DNA of 64,000 nucleotides from Ptychodera flava (Eukaryota; Hemichordata; Enteropneusta; Ptychoderidae). Where the stretch lies: contig NC_091941.1 in assembly GCF_041260155.1 (NCBI RefSeq), positions 38,884,747 to 38,948,746 on the forward strand. Reading direction: 5' to 3'. Of the stretch, positions 16,601 to 27,539 are shown in pieces. Every line of letters starts with the position of its first letter. The first letter of the stretch is position 1. Below the pieces are notes generated by a model. That model was given only the letters and a program-made list of their open reading frames with translations. It made no database searches and was not told where the DNA came from. A program made the position numbers and the translations under genes.

Positions 16601-19600
16601 AGAATGTGCACAGTGACCCCTTATGTTCCGAAGTATGAAAGAGAGTACCAATAGTTTCCTTCTGTAAAGTTTGAGTCAAAGTGTAAAATTCCATCATTGA
16701 GATATGGAATACTTTATTACTGGTACATGTACATCATTCCATTATTGGTGAAATCCTCATTCATGACCTCTTATTCTCACAGGTCATGTTCAAAATGGAT
16801 TTAAATGGCAATGGACTAGAAATTGACAAGTCTAAGTTCAGTCAAGTTATGAAGATGGGAGGTCGATATGACTTTGATAAATTTCGATACATGTGCATCT
16901 TAGCTGGCTGTGACTATCTAGCATCCCTTCCTAACATTGGACTGAAGAAAGCTTGGAAAGTTTTCCACCTTGCAACTACTCCAGATGTAACTCAGGTATA
17001 AATTCCTCAAATGATTTTAGCTTCAGAATCAAAAATCACACAAAGAATGTCAATTAGACATTTGTGTTTTCTTCCTGTATTCTGTGATATTGCACCCCTT
17101 CCAAATTGCTGACAATAACTGTCAATGTGTAATCAGTGCCCTCTAAACCAATCTTATACACCATGGACTTAAGTGTTCCCTTTGACATCCATAATTGTAC
17201 CTGTCTAGTAAGTTGTATTGGGCTGACTTAAAGAAACTTCAAAATAATCGTAGGTTGACTCAAAGAGTTTAGAAATTGAATCAGAAATTGACCAAAAGCT
17301 ACATGTACTTACAACGTTCAAGCAGAGGGACATCTGTCTCCTTTCTCCTGTTTTTGATACCAGAGCTACTCATACTACCAGGATATTATTCACAATCTAT
17401 AACACAGTAATCAATAACATCAATTTCTCTATATCGTTACACGTTGTGAATATTTCATGTGGCATTCTGTCTCTGACACAATAGGTATTAAAGCGACTTG
17501 GCCAGTATTTGAAGACAAACCTGGTTGTACCTAAGGAATACATAGATGGATTTATCAGAGCTAACAACACTTTCCTTTACCAGCTGGCATTTGATCCTAT
17601 CCAAAGGAAAGTTGTACCACTACATCCATATCCAGAAGGGATTAATCCACAAGATTTGGAATATGCCGGAGAGTATCCTTGTCACAGTTTCATCATAATA
17701 AAAGCACTGTTGCTATATATCCATATATGTAATGGTATTGGAAAATGACTGAAAACCATGCAAGCCTACATAATCTGTTCATAAACTCTGTTCACAGTAT
17801 CATAGTATGCACAATATTACAGGTATATATATCATTGATATCAGTAAACTGTCAGATTACCAATGATAGCATTGGATTAGGCAGCAATCGAGAATGATAG
17901 AGGATGGACTAGGGATCAGCTGTTGAGAGGATGTGGTTGTTATTGCTCACAAGACAATCATTGGATTAGAGTACCAATTGCTTAGGTAACGGGTTTAATG
18001 TAGGCATCAAATAGGATTGGAAGGGAGTTTTAGTGTCAACCATTGTGTTAATTATATTTAGAAGAGACAACGCAGTATGAGTCTGATCAATTTTTCCTTA
18101 ACCCTTGAACTCAAGACATTTACCGGACAAATTAGCTTTACAGCTTTCACTTGGTAACCTTGATGTACACTCTATGCAATCTATGGATAATTACACACCA
18201 AACTCTCATCAGGTAATTCAGCATGTCAATTCTGTACCATGAATATTCATTTTACTCCAGTCATTAGGTGTATTTCATTCACTGGAGATAACCACTTTTT
18301 CAAATGACCAAATCAAATTGACCATACAAGCCATTGGAGTAGACTGTCTACCAAAGTTTGACCAAGACATGGTCATATTAATGGGCAATTGGGTATTTGT
18401 ATTAATCTTTTAATAAACAGAGTTTAATAATTGACGGTTGCTTACAAGGAATTGTTTGGTCTGCATTCTGTGGCACCGTCAGAAATGGTTGTCACTTGGA
18501 AATGATGCCGTGATAAATTGAATGGTGTATGTACACCATACTTTATTGGAATGTGCGCAGTTACTGTGTTTTGCTGTACAAAGTACTGCCAATGTGCTTA
18601 AACATGTACAAATAAAGTGAACGTTAAATATCACAACAAGGATTTACAGTTCATGTTTGACATGGAAATAATTACACATATTCAGATATTTGAAGAAGTA
18701 TAAAAAATGTACTTTTCATGATTGAGGCGACAATAATTGAATCTATGGTTTTCTCTGAGCTTGAGAGTTAAATATATGTATAGTATGAATTTCCTGTATA
18801 GTATGAATTTCCTGATTACAGTTTTTATAATACTCAATATTGTGGAAGAATATTCAGTGAAATTCATTCAAGAAACAAACAATGAATTCAAAACTTGTAC
18901 ATACCTTTAGTGGATGGACTGCTTACTTTGACTCTAAAAATGCTGATCACAAAATGGTTTTAGAGATATTGTGCCAGGCATCACCAGCAATTGTGACTTT
19001 TTTATTTGTCTTTTAATTGCCATTGTCATTGTAATGTTGTTAGACATTTATGATCTGTTTTCATTGTTACTTGCTTAACGTGTATTCATAATGACAGCTA
19101 GTTATTCTGTTGACAGACATGTTGTGCAGTGTTACATCACAATTCATTGTATTGCTTTGAAAAGCCACAGTGACAGCAGTCCAGGCATGTATGCAGGATG
19201 CAGGTTCTGATTTAAAACTTTCAGCCTTACTGTTTTGCCCGGACCATTTGGACCTGTTTACAGGGAATTAGGGATGAAAAGATTTACAGAGAGTAGTAAC
19301 CAAAAATACTATTTGTTTATGTCAACACCGTTAGTTGCGATTTCATTTTTGTTGAGTTTATCCATTGTCCATTCTGCCATATTTCAGGTGCAGCCAACGA
19401 ACAATGCACTTTTAAAAAGGTGCTTACTATAATAAGATATATTGTGCATGACAAATAATGTGAACTGACTAATTTTAAGTCAAGAGGGTAATTAATTAGC
19501 TGTTCATAATTTGCCCTCCCACAGAAAATTTTTCGACTTACCCTCCCATACTCAAACTTCATTTTCACCCTCTCCCCACATATTTTTGCCTGTTTCCCTT

Positions 19601-22600
19601 CCCCACTGTGAATTTTTGAAGCTCCCTCACCCTGTGGCGAAAAAAAACTTGCCAATTTCCCCTGCCCTGGAAACAATTCCCCTCAAAAAGTTTTTCGCCA
19701 AGCCCTGTACCCAGGACAATCAACCGATATCGGCCCTGCCCTACAAAAAACCCCTAAAATTTGCTCCCCTACCACCTAAAAACATGTCCCCCCGCCTAGC
19801 AAAATTAAAATTTCCCCTGCCCTCAAAAATTGTTCCTGGAATAGCTTTTCCGATGAATAGCCTCGTTGGCTGCACCTGATATTTTTCTTGACAGCCTGGC
19901 ATCTTCAACACCTTGAACTCCCTACCATACGCATATGCGCCCTCAGTGGTCAGGACAAACATAGCCAGGCTTCGAGAGCTGATGCAACTGAAGCAAGGCA
20001 CAGTCCCTCAACTAGACTTGGTTCAAGTCTGTGATTTGTGAATGTTTGAGTGGAGTGAACACAATGATTTGTATTTTGCTTTCATGTGAAACGCGCGCGT
20101 GAGTGGAGTGGATGCATTGAGTCGGGTGAATGCTATACAGGGGAGTTTCACCCGCAATCACAGACTTGGCTTTCTTGCAGGGTTTGCGTTGCTATAAATT
20201 ATTCATTAGATGACGTTTTTGTTTAATTATATATAATTCATACGATGATATCACTAAAGTTTACATATTGGGAGGAGTTACCTAATATGACCCCAAGCGA
20301 GACGTGCACAAAACTCGCATGGCATTGTTGACAAAATGTCGAGTGCGATCACTCCCACAAGTCAGCAGGACCTTTGTTGTATCACCGAAAACGTGTGAAA
20401 ATATCTGTGTTGTTTGTGGGGCCCATGTTGCAAAATGCGATAATCATCGCCAGTTATTCAAGGATGGAAAGAAGAAGTTGTCAAGCAGCTTGTTCCATGC
20501 GAAATTCGGAGGCCTAGCAAAAGGGACGTATTAGACGCCACTAACACTAAGTTCATGCGTTCTCCTTATTGGCCAGAATAATGGCTGGAGCTGTCAATCA
20601 TTTTGTATTTGCTTGACGTCACTGTGTACACAGTCCGTCTAGCCGCCGTACTTCGCAAGAAGTCCAAGTTGGTGAATCCGGTAGAAACTAACTCACTATA
20701 CTGCGCAGACTCAAATGTATCGCATTCAATCGCCGGGAAAACCTGGCCTGGGCTACCAAATTCCGAAAAGGTTTGTACGAAATAGGGGAGACTCAAGAGA
20801 AACTATTATAAATGATTTTATTATTTTTTAAATTCACTGACTTGAACCAAGTCTATCGCTCCACATGTGTTGAAGGACTTTAGCCAGCTGACATCATAGT
20901 ATCACAGTACTTTGCACAAGCTAGTACATGTTGTTGTCTGTGGAAATGCCCTTTGACTCAGTTAATGCACCTCTGACACAAGAAAAAACTTTCGTAAAAG
21001 AAATGTTATACACATCACACTTATTAGTATAGAGCTGATTCACTGGAGATTGCTTGAAATTCCTAATTGACTCAGAAAGTTCAGAAATCATTAAATTAAG
21101 AGGGCATACTGTTGAAGTGATGGGTCAAGTGTATACCCAACAAGGGAGTGTAAGAGTCTACTGGACAGACCATGTAGGCTGATAGAGTGATGAAATCATC
21201 GCTTGTGTGTAATTTTTGGAACACTGAGTTATGTTATTTGATCAGAATTAAACAGGCAGTACAAATGTTGCAAATGTTACAAATGTTATAAATGTTACAA
21301 ATGTTGCAAATGTTACAAATGTTATAAATGTTACAAATGTTGCCAATTTTTATGTATTCAGCCTGTGAAGAAGGACACGGCATCTCATTTGCTGAGTGTT
21401 TGGCACAAAGATTACAAACCACTGGGTAAACATTCAGTGAAGAATACAGAAACAGAGACCAGACCATCTACCAAAGGAAAGGAAGTTGCCGTCAAGTCCA
21501 CTCCATGGAAATCATCAAATAAACCTGAGAGAAAAGTGCTCCCTCAGACTGGTAAGAATTTAGATTCTTTTTCTTCCTAAACTTTCCAATCACAGAAGCC
21601 AAGTTGAATATTTAGATGTTTGTACTTTTTTTCATAAAGTTACAGTCTTACAAATTCCATTTTATTGGGTAAATCATATATAGAATCCCAATCAATTCTC
21701 TCAATGTGAATGTTTTGATTTTAATGTTTGCTAGTGCTTGTTGGTGGAAACTTGAATTTGTATTTTTTTTTGAGATGTCAGTAGCAGATACCAGGCACAC
21801 AACAAAACTCATTTTGTTAGGAAAAGTACTTAGTTAATTCTTTGTTTGCTTCCACTCAAAAATCCAAACGGTAGGCAGGTAAGCAGTTAAAAACACTTGC
21901 ACAAATCAACACAAAAGCATTTTCTCTGAATTGACAGTTTTCTCATACATCATGCACATTCCTGATACTGGGTACTTCTAGAAGGTACTGTTTTACATCA
22001 AGTCTGTGTGCTGCCCCCAAAGACTGTGATAACCTACCCATGCGCAGATGCAATATAAAAAGAATTTACTTACTCCAGCCTTACCCTACATAGAATAGTT
22101 TTATAATTTGTTGACATTGCAGTAAAAATGGAAGCAGATTTGAGAGTTCACTAAATTGTATCAACTTGAAAACATGTGCCTTCAAACATGATCATAGAAT
22201 ATTCAGAATGACAATATATTTCTGCTTGTTCCATCAGCTAACAGAGAAATGGAGAATGAAGCGATACATGACGATGAACTGAAATCTCAGTATAAACCAG
22301 TGATGAAGAAGAAAAGTGTATCACCATCATCTGATGATCAGAATGGGAACAAAAAGATAAGTCCAAGTCCACAGAGGAAAATACTCAACAAATTTGCCAC
22401 AAAAAGGATGACATCTGAGAGAAGACAGGAACTCCTGCAAGAAAATAATACTGAAACTAGCAGGCAAGTTACAAGTTAAATTAGTAAAGATGGCAATCCT
22501 CTATCCTTGGTTCCATCCTCACTACTTGTTTACATGGACTATTTAAATTGTGTTAGTCCTTTGTTGGTATTTGAAATTTGTGTTCAGTGAATCAATTATG

Positions 22601-25600
22601 CAGAGATAAGCTGATATCTTGCCCCTTTTAGCCTGTTCACCACCATGGTTTAGCCTGTTCACCACCATGGTTTAGCCTGTTCACCACCATGGTTTAGCCT
22701 GTTCACCACCATGGTTTAGCCTGTTCACCACCATGGTTTAGCCTGTTCACCACCATGGTTTAACCTGTTCACCACCATGGTTTAGCCTGTTCACCACCAT
22801 GGTTTAGCCTGTTCACCACCATGGTTTAACCTGTTCACCACCATGGTTTAGCCTGTTCACCACCATGGTTTAGCCTGTTCACCACCATGGTTTAACCTGT
22901 TCACCACCATGGGTTTAGCCTGTTCACCACCATGGTTTAGCCTGTTCACCACCATGGTTTAGCCTGTTCACCACCATGGTTTAGCCTGTTCACCACCATG
23001 GTTTAGCCTGTTCACCACCATGGTTTAGCCTGTTCACCACCATGGTTTAGCCTGTTCACCACCATGGTTTAGCCTGTTCACCACCATGGTTTAGCCTGTT
23101 CACCACCATGGTTTAGTCTAAACCCATTGTTATCAATGCTGATCTGTTTACAAGGACTTGGTATGAAGAGGATCATCTTGAACAGTGCATCATTCAAGTA
23201 TACATCCTGATGTATACATTACATGTTATAAGTATCATTATGGGTCTCAATGGAACTTACAAACACTTAGAGACCTATACACTACAATTGTAGATCATCA
23301 GATATTCTTTTTCTTATCTGATGCCTGCCTTCTTCCCTAGGCTTGCACTACGAGTGTCGTAACATGGGTTTACCTTGGCTAATCAAGATATTTGATCTAT
23401 TGCAAAACCAACAAAATCAAACATCAAAACAGAATCAGAAATAGGAATCAAAGTAATGAAGAGAAGAAATGGGTGTGGTCTTATCTGTTTTCTTTTCTTT
23501 CAGATTTTTTGTCAGCAGTGGTAACAAAGCCAGTGACTCTGATTCTGCTGAGAAACCCAGAATGAAAAGTGAGCTGTACAGTGCAATGGTAGAGTATGAC
23601 AAACAAGACCATGTGAATGGAGAAATCCAAGATGACGATGAATCAACTACAGACCCTGAAACATGCAAAGTGGGAGAAGAAAAAATTCACAGAACTTTAC
23701 GGGATAAATTTGAATACAAAAGTTCCTCAAAATTGCTAAAGGATAGAGAGACAAGTGATAGTGTTCAGAATAGATGTGTGGAAAATGGTGATGCTGACTC
23801 AGAAATGAGAGATACACAAAGTGAAATGGAAGTCCTGAAATTGAAACACTGTGACAATAGTGTGTCCGAAACAAAAGTAGCAGATTCTTGTGTTAACGGA
23901 ATTGTTGTAAGTGAAAAAAATGGTCAACATTCGTCAAAGTCTAGTGGCTTTCAAAGACTGAACCATTTCAGATGGAACCAAAGTGTACAAGCAAAGTTTA
24001 ATCTTGACAAAAAGCAAACTTCATCCTGTGACACAACTCTTGTGTCAATGCTGACTAACTCACCTTCTGTGAACGGACAGTTTAAAAGTGTCAAGATGTC
24101 AAAATCAACCGATATGGATGAAGACAATGTTGATAGGGGTGATCAAGTCATTGCAGGTGTCAAAGGTCACAGTGGTAATGATGTCATCAATGACAATGAC
24201 AGCTTGTGTGATAGTAACTCTCCTATTAAAACTGTCAATGTCAAGAACACGTCAACATCAGTGTTACCTCAAGGGCTGAGCAGAGAGACACTGACTGACA
24301 AAGTCTATGTGGAGATTGATGATGATGATGATGATGATGATGATGCTTTCATATGCAGCCAAAGTTCACTCAACTCTTCACAAAGCAGCATGAAAGGGGT
24401 ATGTCAACATGAATTTATCACAAAATGTTCTTTTATATTTATGATAAAGATTAACTGCAGACCTTGCAGAAAATGATGACGTACATATGAAGCTTGCAAA
24501 AAGAACAATATTATAACAGTACTCATAAACCTGTGTTACCAAAATCAACGAAATTATGAATAATGCCGTATAAATTGTAAAAAGGTGACTTTCTAAAACA
24601 TTCTAGGATAATTGTGGTGCTAAAGTATGAGCTGCTTTTTTAGAGTAGAAGTCATTACATAGTACTACTAGTGATGAAATACAGAAATTAAGGAGACTTG
24701 TTGGCAATTTAAAGTAGTGCACAGAATTGATTGTTTAATGTTGTGAGAGCGGAAGCTGTCAGCATGTAATTCTATACAAAGAATAATAAATGTGATCATG
24801 TTTATATTATAGACCAGATGTTCCGGCTTATCTGCAAAAATAGCAACATCGAATAAACAAGGTAAGACAAAGTATCTTCAAATATGAATATTCTATTATT
24901 ATGACGGTTTTCCAAGACAGTTTATGTATTTGACAATGAAAAATGTGTTTGACTTGTTCTAATACTGTTTTCCAGTTCATTCAGTGACACAACTTGATCA
25001 ACTTACCTTTTAAGAAACACAAAAATAAAATCTTACAGTTTAGTTTCTGTGTACAGTTTGGTAACAAGAAAAAGTGGTCCAAATTTTCAACAACAAATAA
25101 TAAAATGACATTTGTAGTTTGCATGAAGTTGCTTGAATGGAATGTACATGTATGATTCTAATACTAAACCAACTCTTTCTTTGATGCTTGCACAGGATCA
25201 AAGAATTTACCAAACAAATGTAAAATGTCAGGTCTCAGTAAGAAGACAAGGAAACGCAAATCCAGCGATGAAAACACGCAACATTCCAAACAACTTAAAC
25301 TGACTGACATGTTTTCACCAAAACAAAGGTAAGTAACAGAACCCTCAATAATCATTTCATTATATTTTATTAAAAAACACGTTGCTATAGCCAACATTGG
25401 TCAATTTGTACAAGTCATTTTTTCATGTTGGAAAATCTTGATTAACTTCAATTGAAATGTAAGATTTGATACAATTATTTCACTAAACTTTGTTAAAGTT
25501 ATATTTCAGCCATGCGACATTAACAGCTGTTTCAAGTTTGCCAAGGTGTGGCATCTGGCCTATTACCATAGTAACAGATGGAGCAAATGAAGTATAACAC

Positions 25601-25905
25601 ATAAATTGAAGTGACAAATAGATGTGCCTAATAATTCATCTACTGAATATTGTAAAATATTTTAACAAGATTTCAAGGTTTTACAATATTTTTGTTTTAT
25701 TCAATACAATTCAATGCTAAAATGCAGTACAGACTCTTTCCAAATGTACTAAGGTTGACTACCATCAGCAAATCCAAACATTTACATGTATCACTTCATT
25801 TTCAGTATTGAGAAAAGCAAGACAAAAGGACTACCGATGTCTCCAATCAAAGACAGCAACAGCCACAACATAGCAAGAGGACCAGTTACAGCTCTGCATC
25901 TGTAG
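10026..25905 (+). CDS. EXO1: EXO1, 5'-3' exonuclease/flap endonuclease of the Rad2/XPG family (complete, 13 exons)
   Basis: Nuclear 5'-3' double-strand exonuclease and flap nuclease used in mismatch repair, break resection and meiotic crossing-over. Exons: 10026-10186, 11023-11142, 15726-15849, 16065-16202, 16783-16995, 17485-17672, 18116-18212, 21362-21551, 22238-22463, 23504-24398, 24813-24861, 25196-25328, 25806-25905; 877 codons (human 846). N-terminal nuclease starts [13 protein letters not shown]. Metal-binding acids are present in [34 protein letters not shown] and GCDYLASL, so it should be catalytically intact. H2TH-type segment: [10 protein letters not shown]. The C-terminus from about residue 350 is disordered; SRFF (about 485-488) matches the MLH1-interaction box, and QLKLTDMF (about 833-840) resembles a PIP box. 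All introns are GT-AG except intron 9, which uses a GC donor at 22464. Exon 6 has a weak donor, GTATCC. Exon 10 encodes an Asp tract. The start fits a Kozak context (GCCATGG). Confidence 0.97.
11191..12190 (+). mobile_element. 5'-truncated LINE (C-terminal part of the RT ORF) in EXO1 intron 2
   Basis: Two overlapping frames (11201-11971 and 11836-12190) encode the C-terminal half of a non-LTR retrotransposon polyprotein. It includes [11 protein letters not shown] near the start and a zinc-knuckle-like segment, FCAFCHVTE then [13 protein letters not shown], near the end. The frame change shows it is dead. The copy begins just after AATATTGTAATGA (11178-11190), which recurs beside its poly-A, so this is the target-site duplication of a typical 5'-truncated insertion. 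It stops abruptly at 12190 where a hAT-like element starts. An L1/Tx1-like clade is likely but not certain. Confidence 0.85.
12191..13577 (+). mobile_element. Non-autonomous hAT-like element, copy 1 (left palindrome arm)
   Basis: A 1387-bp element with short terminal inverted repeats: it starts CAGTGTTTTGCCCAG and ends CTGGGCAAAACACTG. The CAGTG terminus is typical of the hAT superfamily. No transposase ORF is present, so it would have needed a source in trans. It is inserted in the LINE at CTATTG, and the matching CTATTGCA flank is found beside copy 2. It is nearly identical, in reverse, to 13816-15216. Confidence 0.82.
13578..13620 (-). other. Inverted piece of the original intron with the LINE target-site duplication
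   Basis: About 40 bp between the right end of hAT copy 1 and a poly-T run. Read on the minus strand it is AATATTGTAATGA followed by TGTATACTGGTATAGG and CTATCAAC, i.e. the sequence that originally lay 3' of the LINE poly-A. It carries the second copy of the LINE target duplication (13608-13620) and the flank of hAT copy 2. It is now inverted relative to the LINE body. Confidence 0.75.
13618..13815 (-). mobile_element. LINE 3' tail with poly-A, inverted
   Basis: On the minus strand this reads CTATTGCAATG followed by about 50 codons (beginning [12 protein letters not shown], ending YNEIKYT), a stop and a long poly-A (poly-T on plus, about 13619-13653). It continues the reading frame of the plus-strand LINE fragment exactly at the point where that is interrupted (THLITIA), so it is the missing 3' end of the same insertion, flipped by a later rearrangement. 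Confidence 0.85.
13816..15216 (-). mobile_element. Non-autonomous hAT-like element, copy 2 (right palindrome arm)
   Basis: A 1401-bp reverse-complement copy of 12191-13577 that differs by scattered single bases and small indels (by eye about 98-99% identity). It has the same CAGTG/CACTG termini and no transposase ORF. The outer flank reads ACTGTCAACC, close to the CTATCAAC flank now at 13578, as expected of a roughly 8-bp hAT target duplication with one change. Together the two copies form an inverted repeat with a 238-bp spacer. Confidence 0.82.
19385..19878. mobile_element. MITE with CAGGTGCAGCCAACGA termini
   Basis: The element begins CAGGTGCAGCCAACGA (19385) and ends with its reverse complement TCGTTGGCTGCACCTG (19878), a 16-bp perfect terminal inverted repeat. 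The flanks read CATATTT on the left and ATATTT on the right, a probable short target duplication. The interior is pyrimidine-rich, and open frames on both strands are low-complexity and not gene-like. Non-autonomous DNA transposon, superfamily not assigned. Confidence 0.75.
20013..20855. mobile_element. DNA transposon remnant with GACTTGGTTCAAGTC termini
   Basis: TA then GACTTGGTTCAAGTC followed by T-GTGA at the left end is mirrored at the right end (20832-20855, one mismatch), so TA may be the target duplication of a Tc1/mariner-like or related element. An open frame at 20304-20534 encodes a Cys-rich segment ([17 protein letters not shown]) that looks like part of a zinc-binding domain; I do not recognise the family. 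The element is 843 bp, too short for a complete transposase gene. Confidence 0.6.
21258..21345 (+). repeat. 9-bp tandem repeat beside the EXO1 exon 8 acceptor
   Basis: About ten imperfect copies of the 9-mer AAATGTTAC (variants AAATGTTGC, AAATGTTAT) end about 15 bp before the acceptor TTATGTATTCAG. The array occupies the place where branch point and polypyrimidine tract are expected, so copy-number changes could affect splicing of exon 8. Confidence 0.85.
22630..23116 (+). repeat. 22-bp minisatellite in EXO1 intron 9 (about 22 copies)
   Basis: A near-perfect head-to-tail array with unit length 22 (one unit of 23). Each unit contains GCCTGTTCACCACCATGG then TTTA. Sparse variants carry AACCTG instead of AGCCTG. 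The array starts about 165 bp after the unusual GC donor of intron 9. Each unit contains CCATGG. The uniformity suggests recent expansion. Confidence 0.95.
24314..24345 (+). repeat. Coding GAT microsatellite in EXO1 exon 10
   Basis: A run of GAT codons encodes an acidic Asp tract ([10 protein letters not shown]) followed by [12 protein letters not shown]. It lies in the disordered C-terminal region of EXO1, about 20 codons before the exon end, and is a likely length-polymorphic site. Confidence 0.85.
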
Positions 25906-26182
25906 TCATTTCAACAATGGAAAATAGAACATGGAATGCAGATTGTGAACCTGCTTTGAGATTAAAGAATTACATCAACAGACTATTTAAATTTACTCAC
26001 GTCCAAGATTCAACACAGTGTCATAGCTGATAATTGTTGCTGTTTACATTTAGACCGACTGAAACATTTTTATCAGAATAGTATTTTAAAATGAATTTAA
26101 TTCTATCATTTCATATAGAGTATCATTTATTTTACAAAAAAATTAATCATGATGAACAATTATGTATGTTTTTATGTCTATT

Positions 26183-26188
26183 AATAAA
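26183..26188 (+). terminator. Candidate EXO1 polyadenylation signal AATAAA
   Basis: First AATAAA after the EXO1 stop codon (25903-25905), giving a 3' UTR of about 300 bases, with GT/T-rich sequence downstream. Assignment is by position only. Confidence 0.6.
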
Positions 26189-27013
26189 ACTCCATTATTT
26201 TGATGACAGCTGGTATTATTATTGAAATCCCCTTCTGCACTACAATCACTGTATGCTTACTCAAAATACAACCACAACAAAATGTTTGCACATTATCACT
26301 AAATTACACTTATTCAAATAATAACATCAATTCCTGTATGCCATAAACAGATTAGACTTTTGATGGACACCTTTTATGAGAGACTTTGAAGGACTTCCGA
26401 CATCGCCTCTTTAGTTCAAAGACTGACACCACACAACCAATATGATTGGTATTCAATAATTGCTAGTTGTACCAAATAGCATTGTCCATTGTAATATTTT
26501 TATATTCTTTGGCCCATTGAAATCTTTAAAACAAAGTTATCTCTTGTAAAGATGTGATGATTGAAGGCCTTAAATTAAACTGACACTTTCCTTTGTAATA
26601 ATTTTTATACATTTTGATGCCAATAAATTAAGGGCAGATTCTTAAAATTGAGGGTAAAATTATGCTTTCTGTGAAACCCTCAGAATGCAATGTTTTGTAA
26701 CTCCATATTTGAGTAAACACAGATCTATTGTCAGACTGATTGACTTATTCAGGGAGTACACAAGAAGTATTACTACCACAGCACTGTGCTGGGCCCTGTG
26801 CTTCCTTGTATTCAGAAAGTATCTGTAGCCCCAAGCTCAGATTAAAATATACCTGTCTTCTCTAGCTCAGACTAGAAGAGTGTTAGACAAGTGTTTGATT
26901 TCAGAACATTATATTTAGTGAGCCTTTATTACATGCCTCGATGTGAATGCAAATCAGTGCATTGATTTGAATAGGAAAATCCGGGATGTTAGCGGGCCGG
27001 TGAACGATGTACT

Positions 27014-27039
27014 GACCGGTTTCCATGGTTACCCGGTCC
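27014..27039 (+). promoter_or_regulatory. X-box-like (RFX) imperfect palindrome
   Basis: The core GTTTCCATGGTTAC (27019-27032) sits inside a longer imperfect palindrome, GACCGG to CCGGTCC. Its reverse complement GTAACCATGGAAAC differs from the RFX consensus RYYNYY-AT-RRNRAC at one position. RFX sites drive ciliary genes, and soluble adenylyl cyclase is a ciliary and sperm enzyme in several animals. The site is 1.6 kb upstream of the ADCY10-like start codon. Function is inference. Confidence 0.3.
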
Positions 27040-27539
27040 AGTGAAGCCGTTCGACGTTTTCGACGTCAAAGTAGACACTTAACGCTAGGTGTGAAATATC
27101 CATGCGCGCACTGCTGTTTTGACTTTCGTTAAAATCTGTTTGGTGCTGGTCGATAATGGTAAAATTGTTTCACAATGCCCTGCTTGTAACTAAATGTCAT
27201 ATACCATTAACTTTTAAGAGGCATGTAATAAAAATATTATTGCCTGAATACATGGGTTTATGTGCCCTCACAGCAAGAGACAATTTTCAGGCAATAATAT
27301 ATAATAAAATACCAACTCCAAAAATGTCTCTGATTTCTCATAACTTTTGTGATGTCCACACACAAATGTAAAATAACATGTTTAAAAGTTACTAAACGAC
27401 GACACAACTCCTGTGTAATCAGATAGTTTGAATGAATCTTCCTTTAGAGTGATTCAGAAACTTCAAAACACATAATATAACCTCTATGACAATCATATGA
27501 CGACTCTTAGTTTTAATGATGACGTACATCATATGTTTT

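Larger units (their letters stand above)
18213..21361. other. EXO1 intron 7 (3.1 kb) with nested small transposons
   Basis: Phase-0 GT-AG intron. It contains a 494-bp terminal-inverted-repeat element (19385-19878), a second element with different inverted ends (20013-20855), and a 9-bp tandem repeat (about 21258-21345) that ends just before the exon 8 acceptor. The first 1.1 kb (18213-19380) is AT-rich and shows nothing recognisable. Confidence 0.7.

Noticed and set aside
19511-19879. 122-codon plus-strand frame
   Set aside because: Pro/Ser/Phe-rich low-complexity translation of a pyrimidine-rich MITE interior, bounded by the element's inverted repeats.
22630-23116. CRISPR-like regular repeats
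   Set aside because: The units are contiguous with no unique spacers, and the context is an intron of an animal gene; it is a minisatellite.
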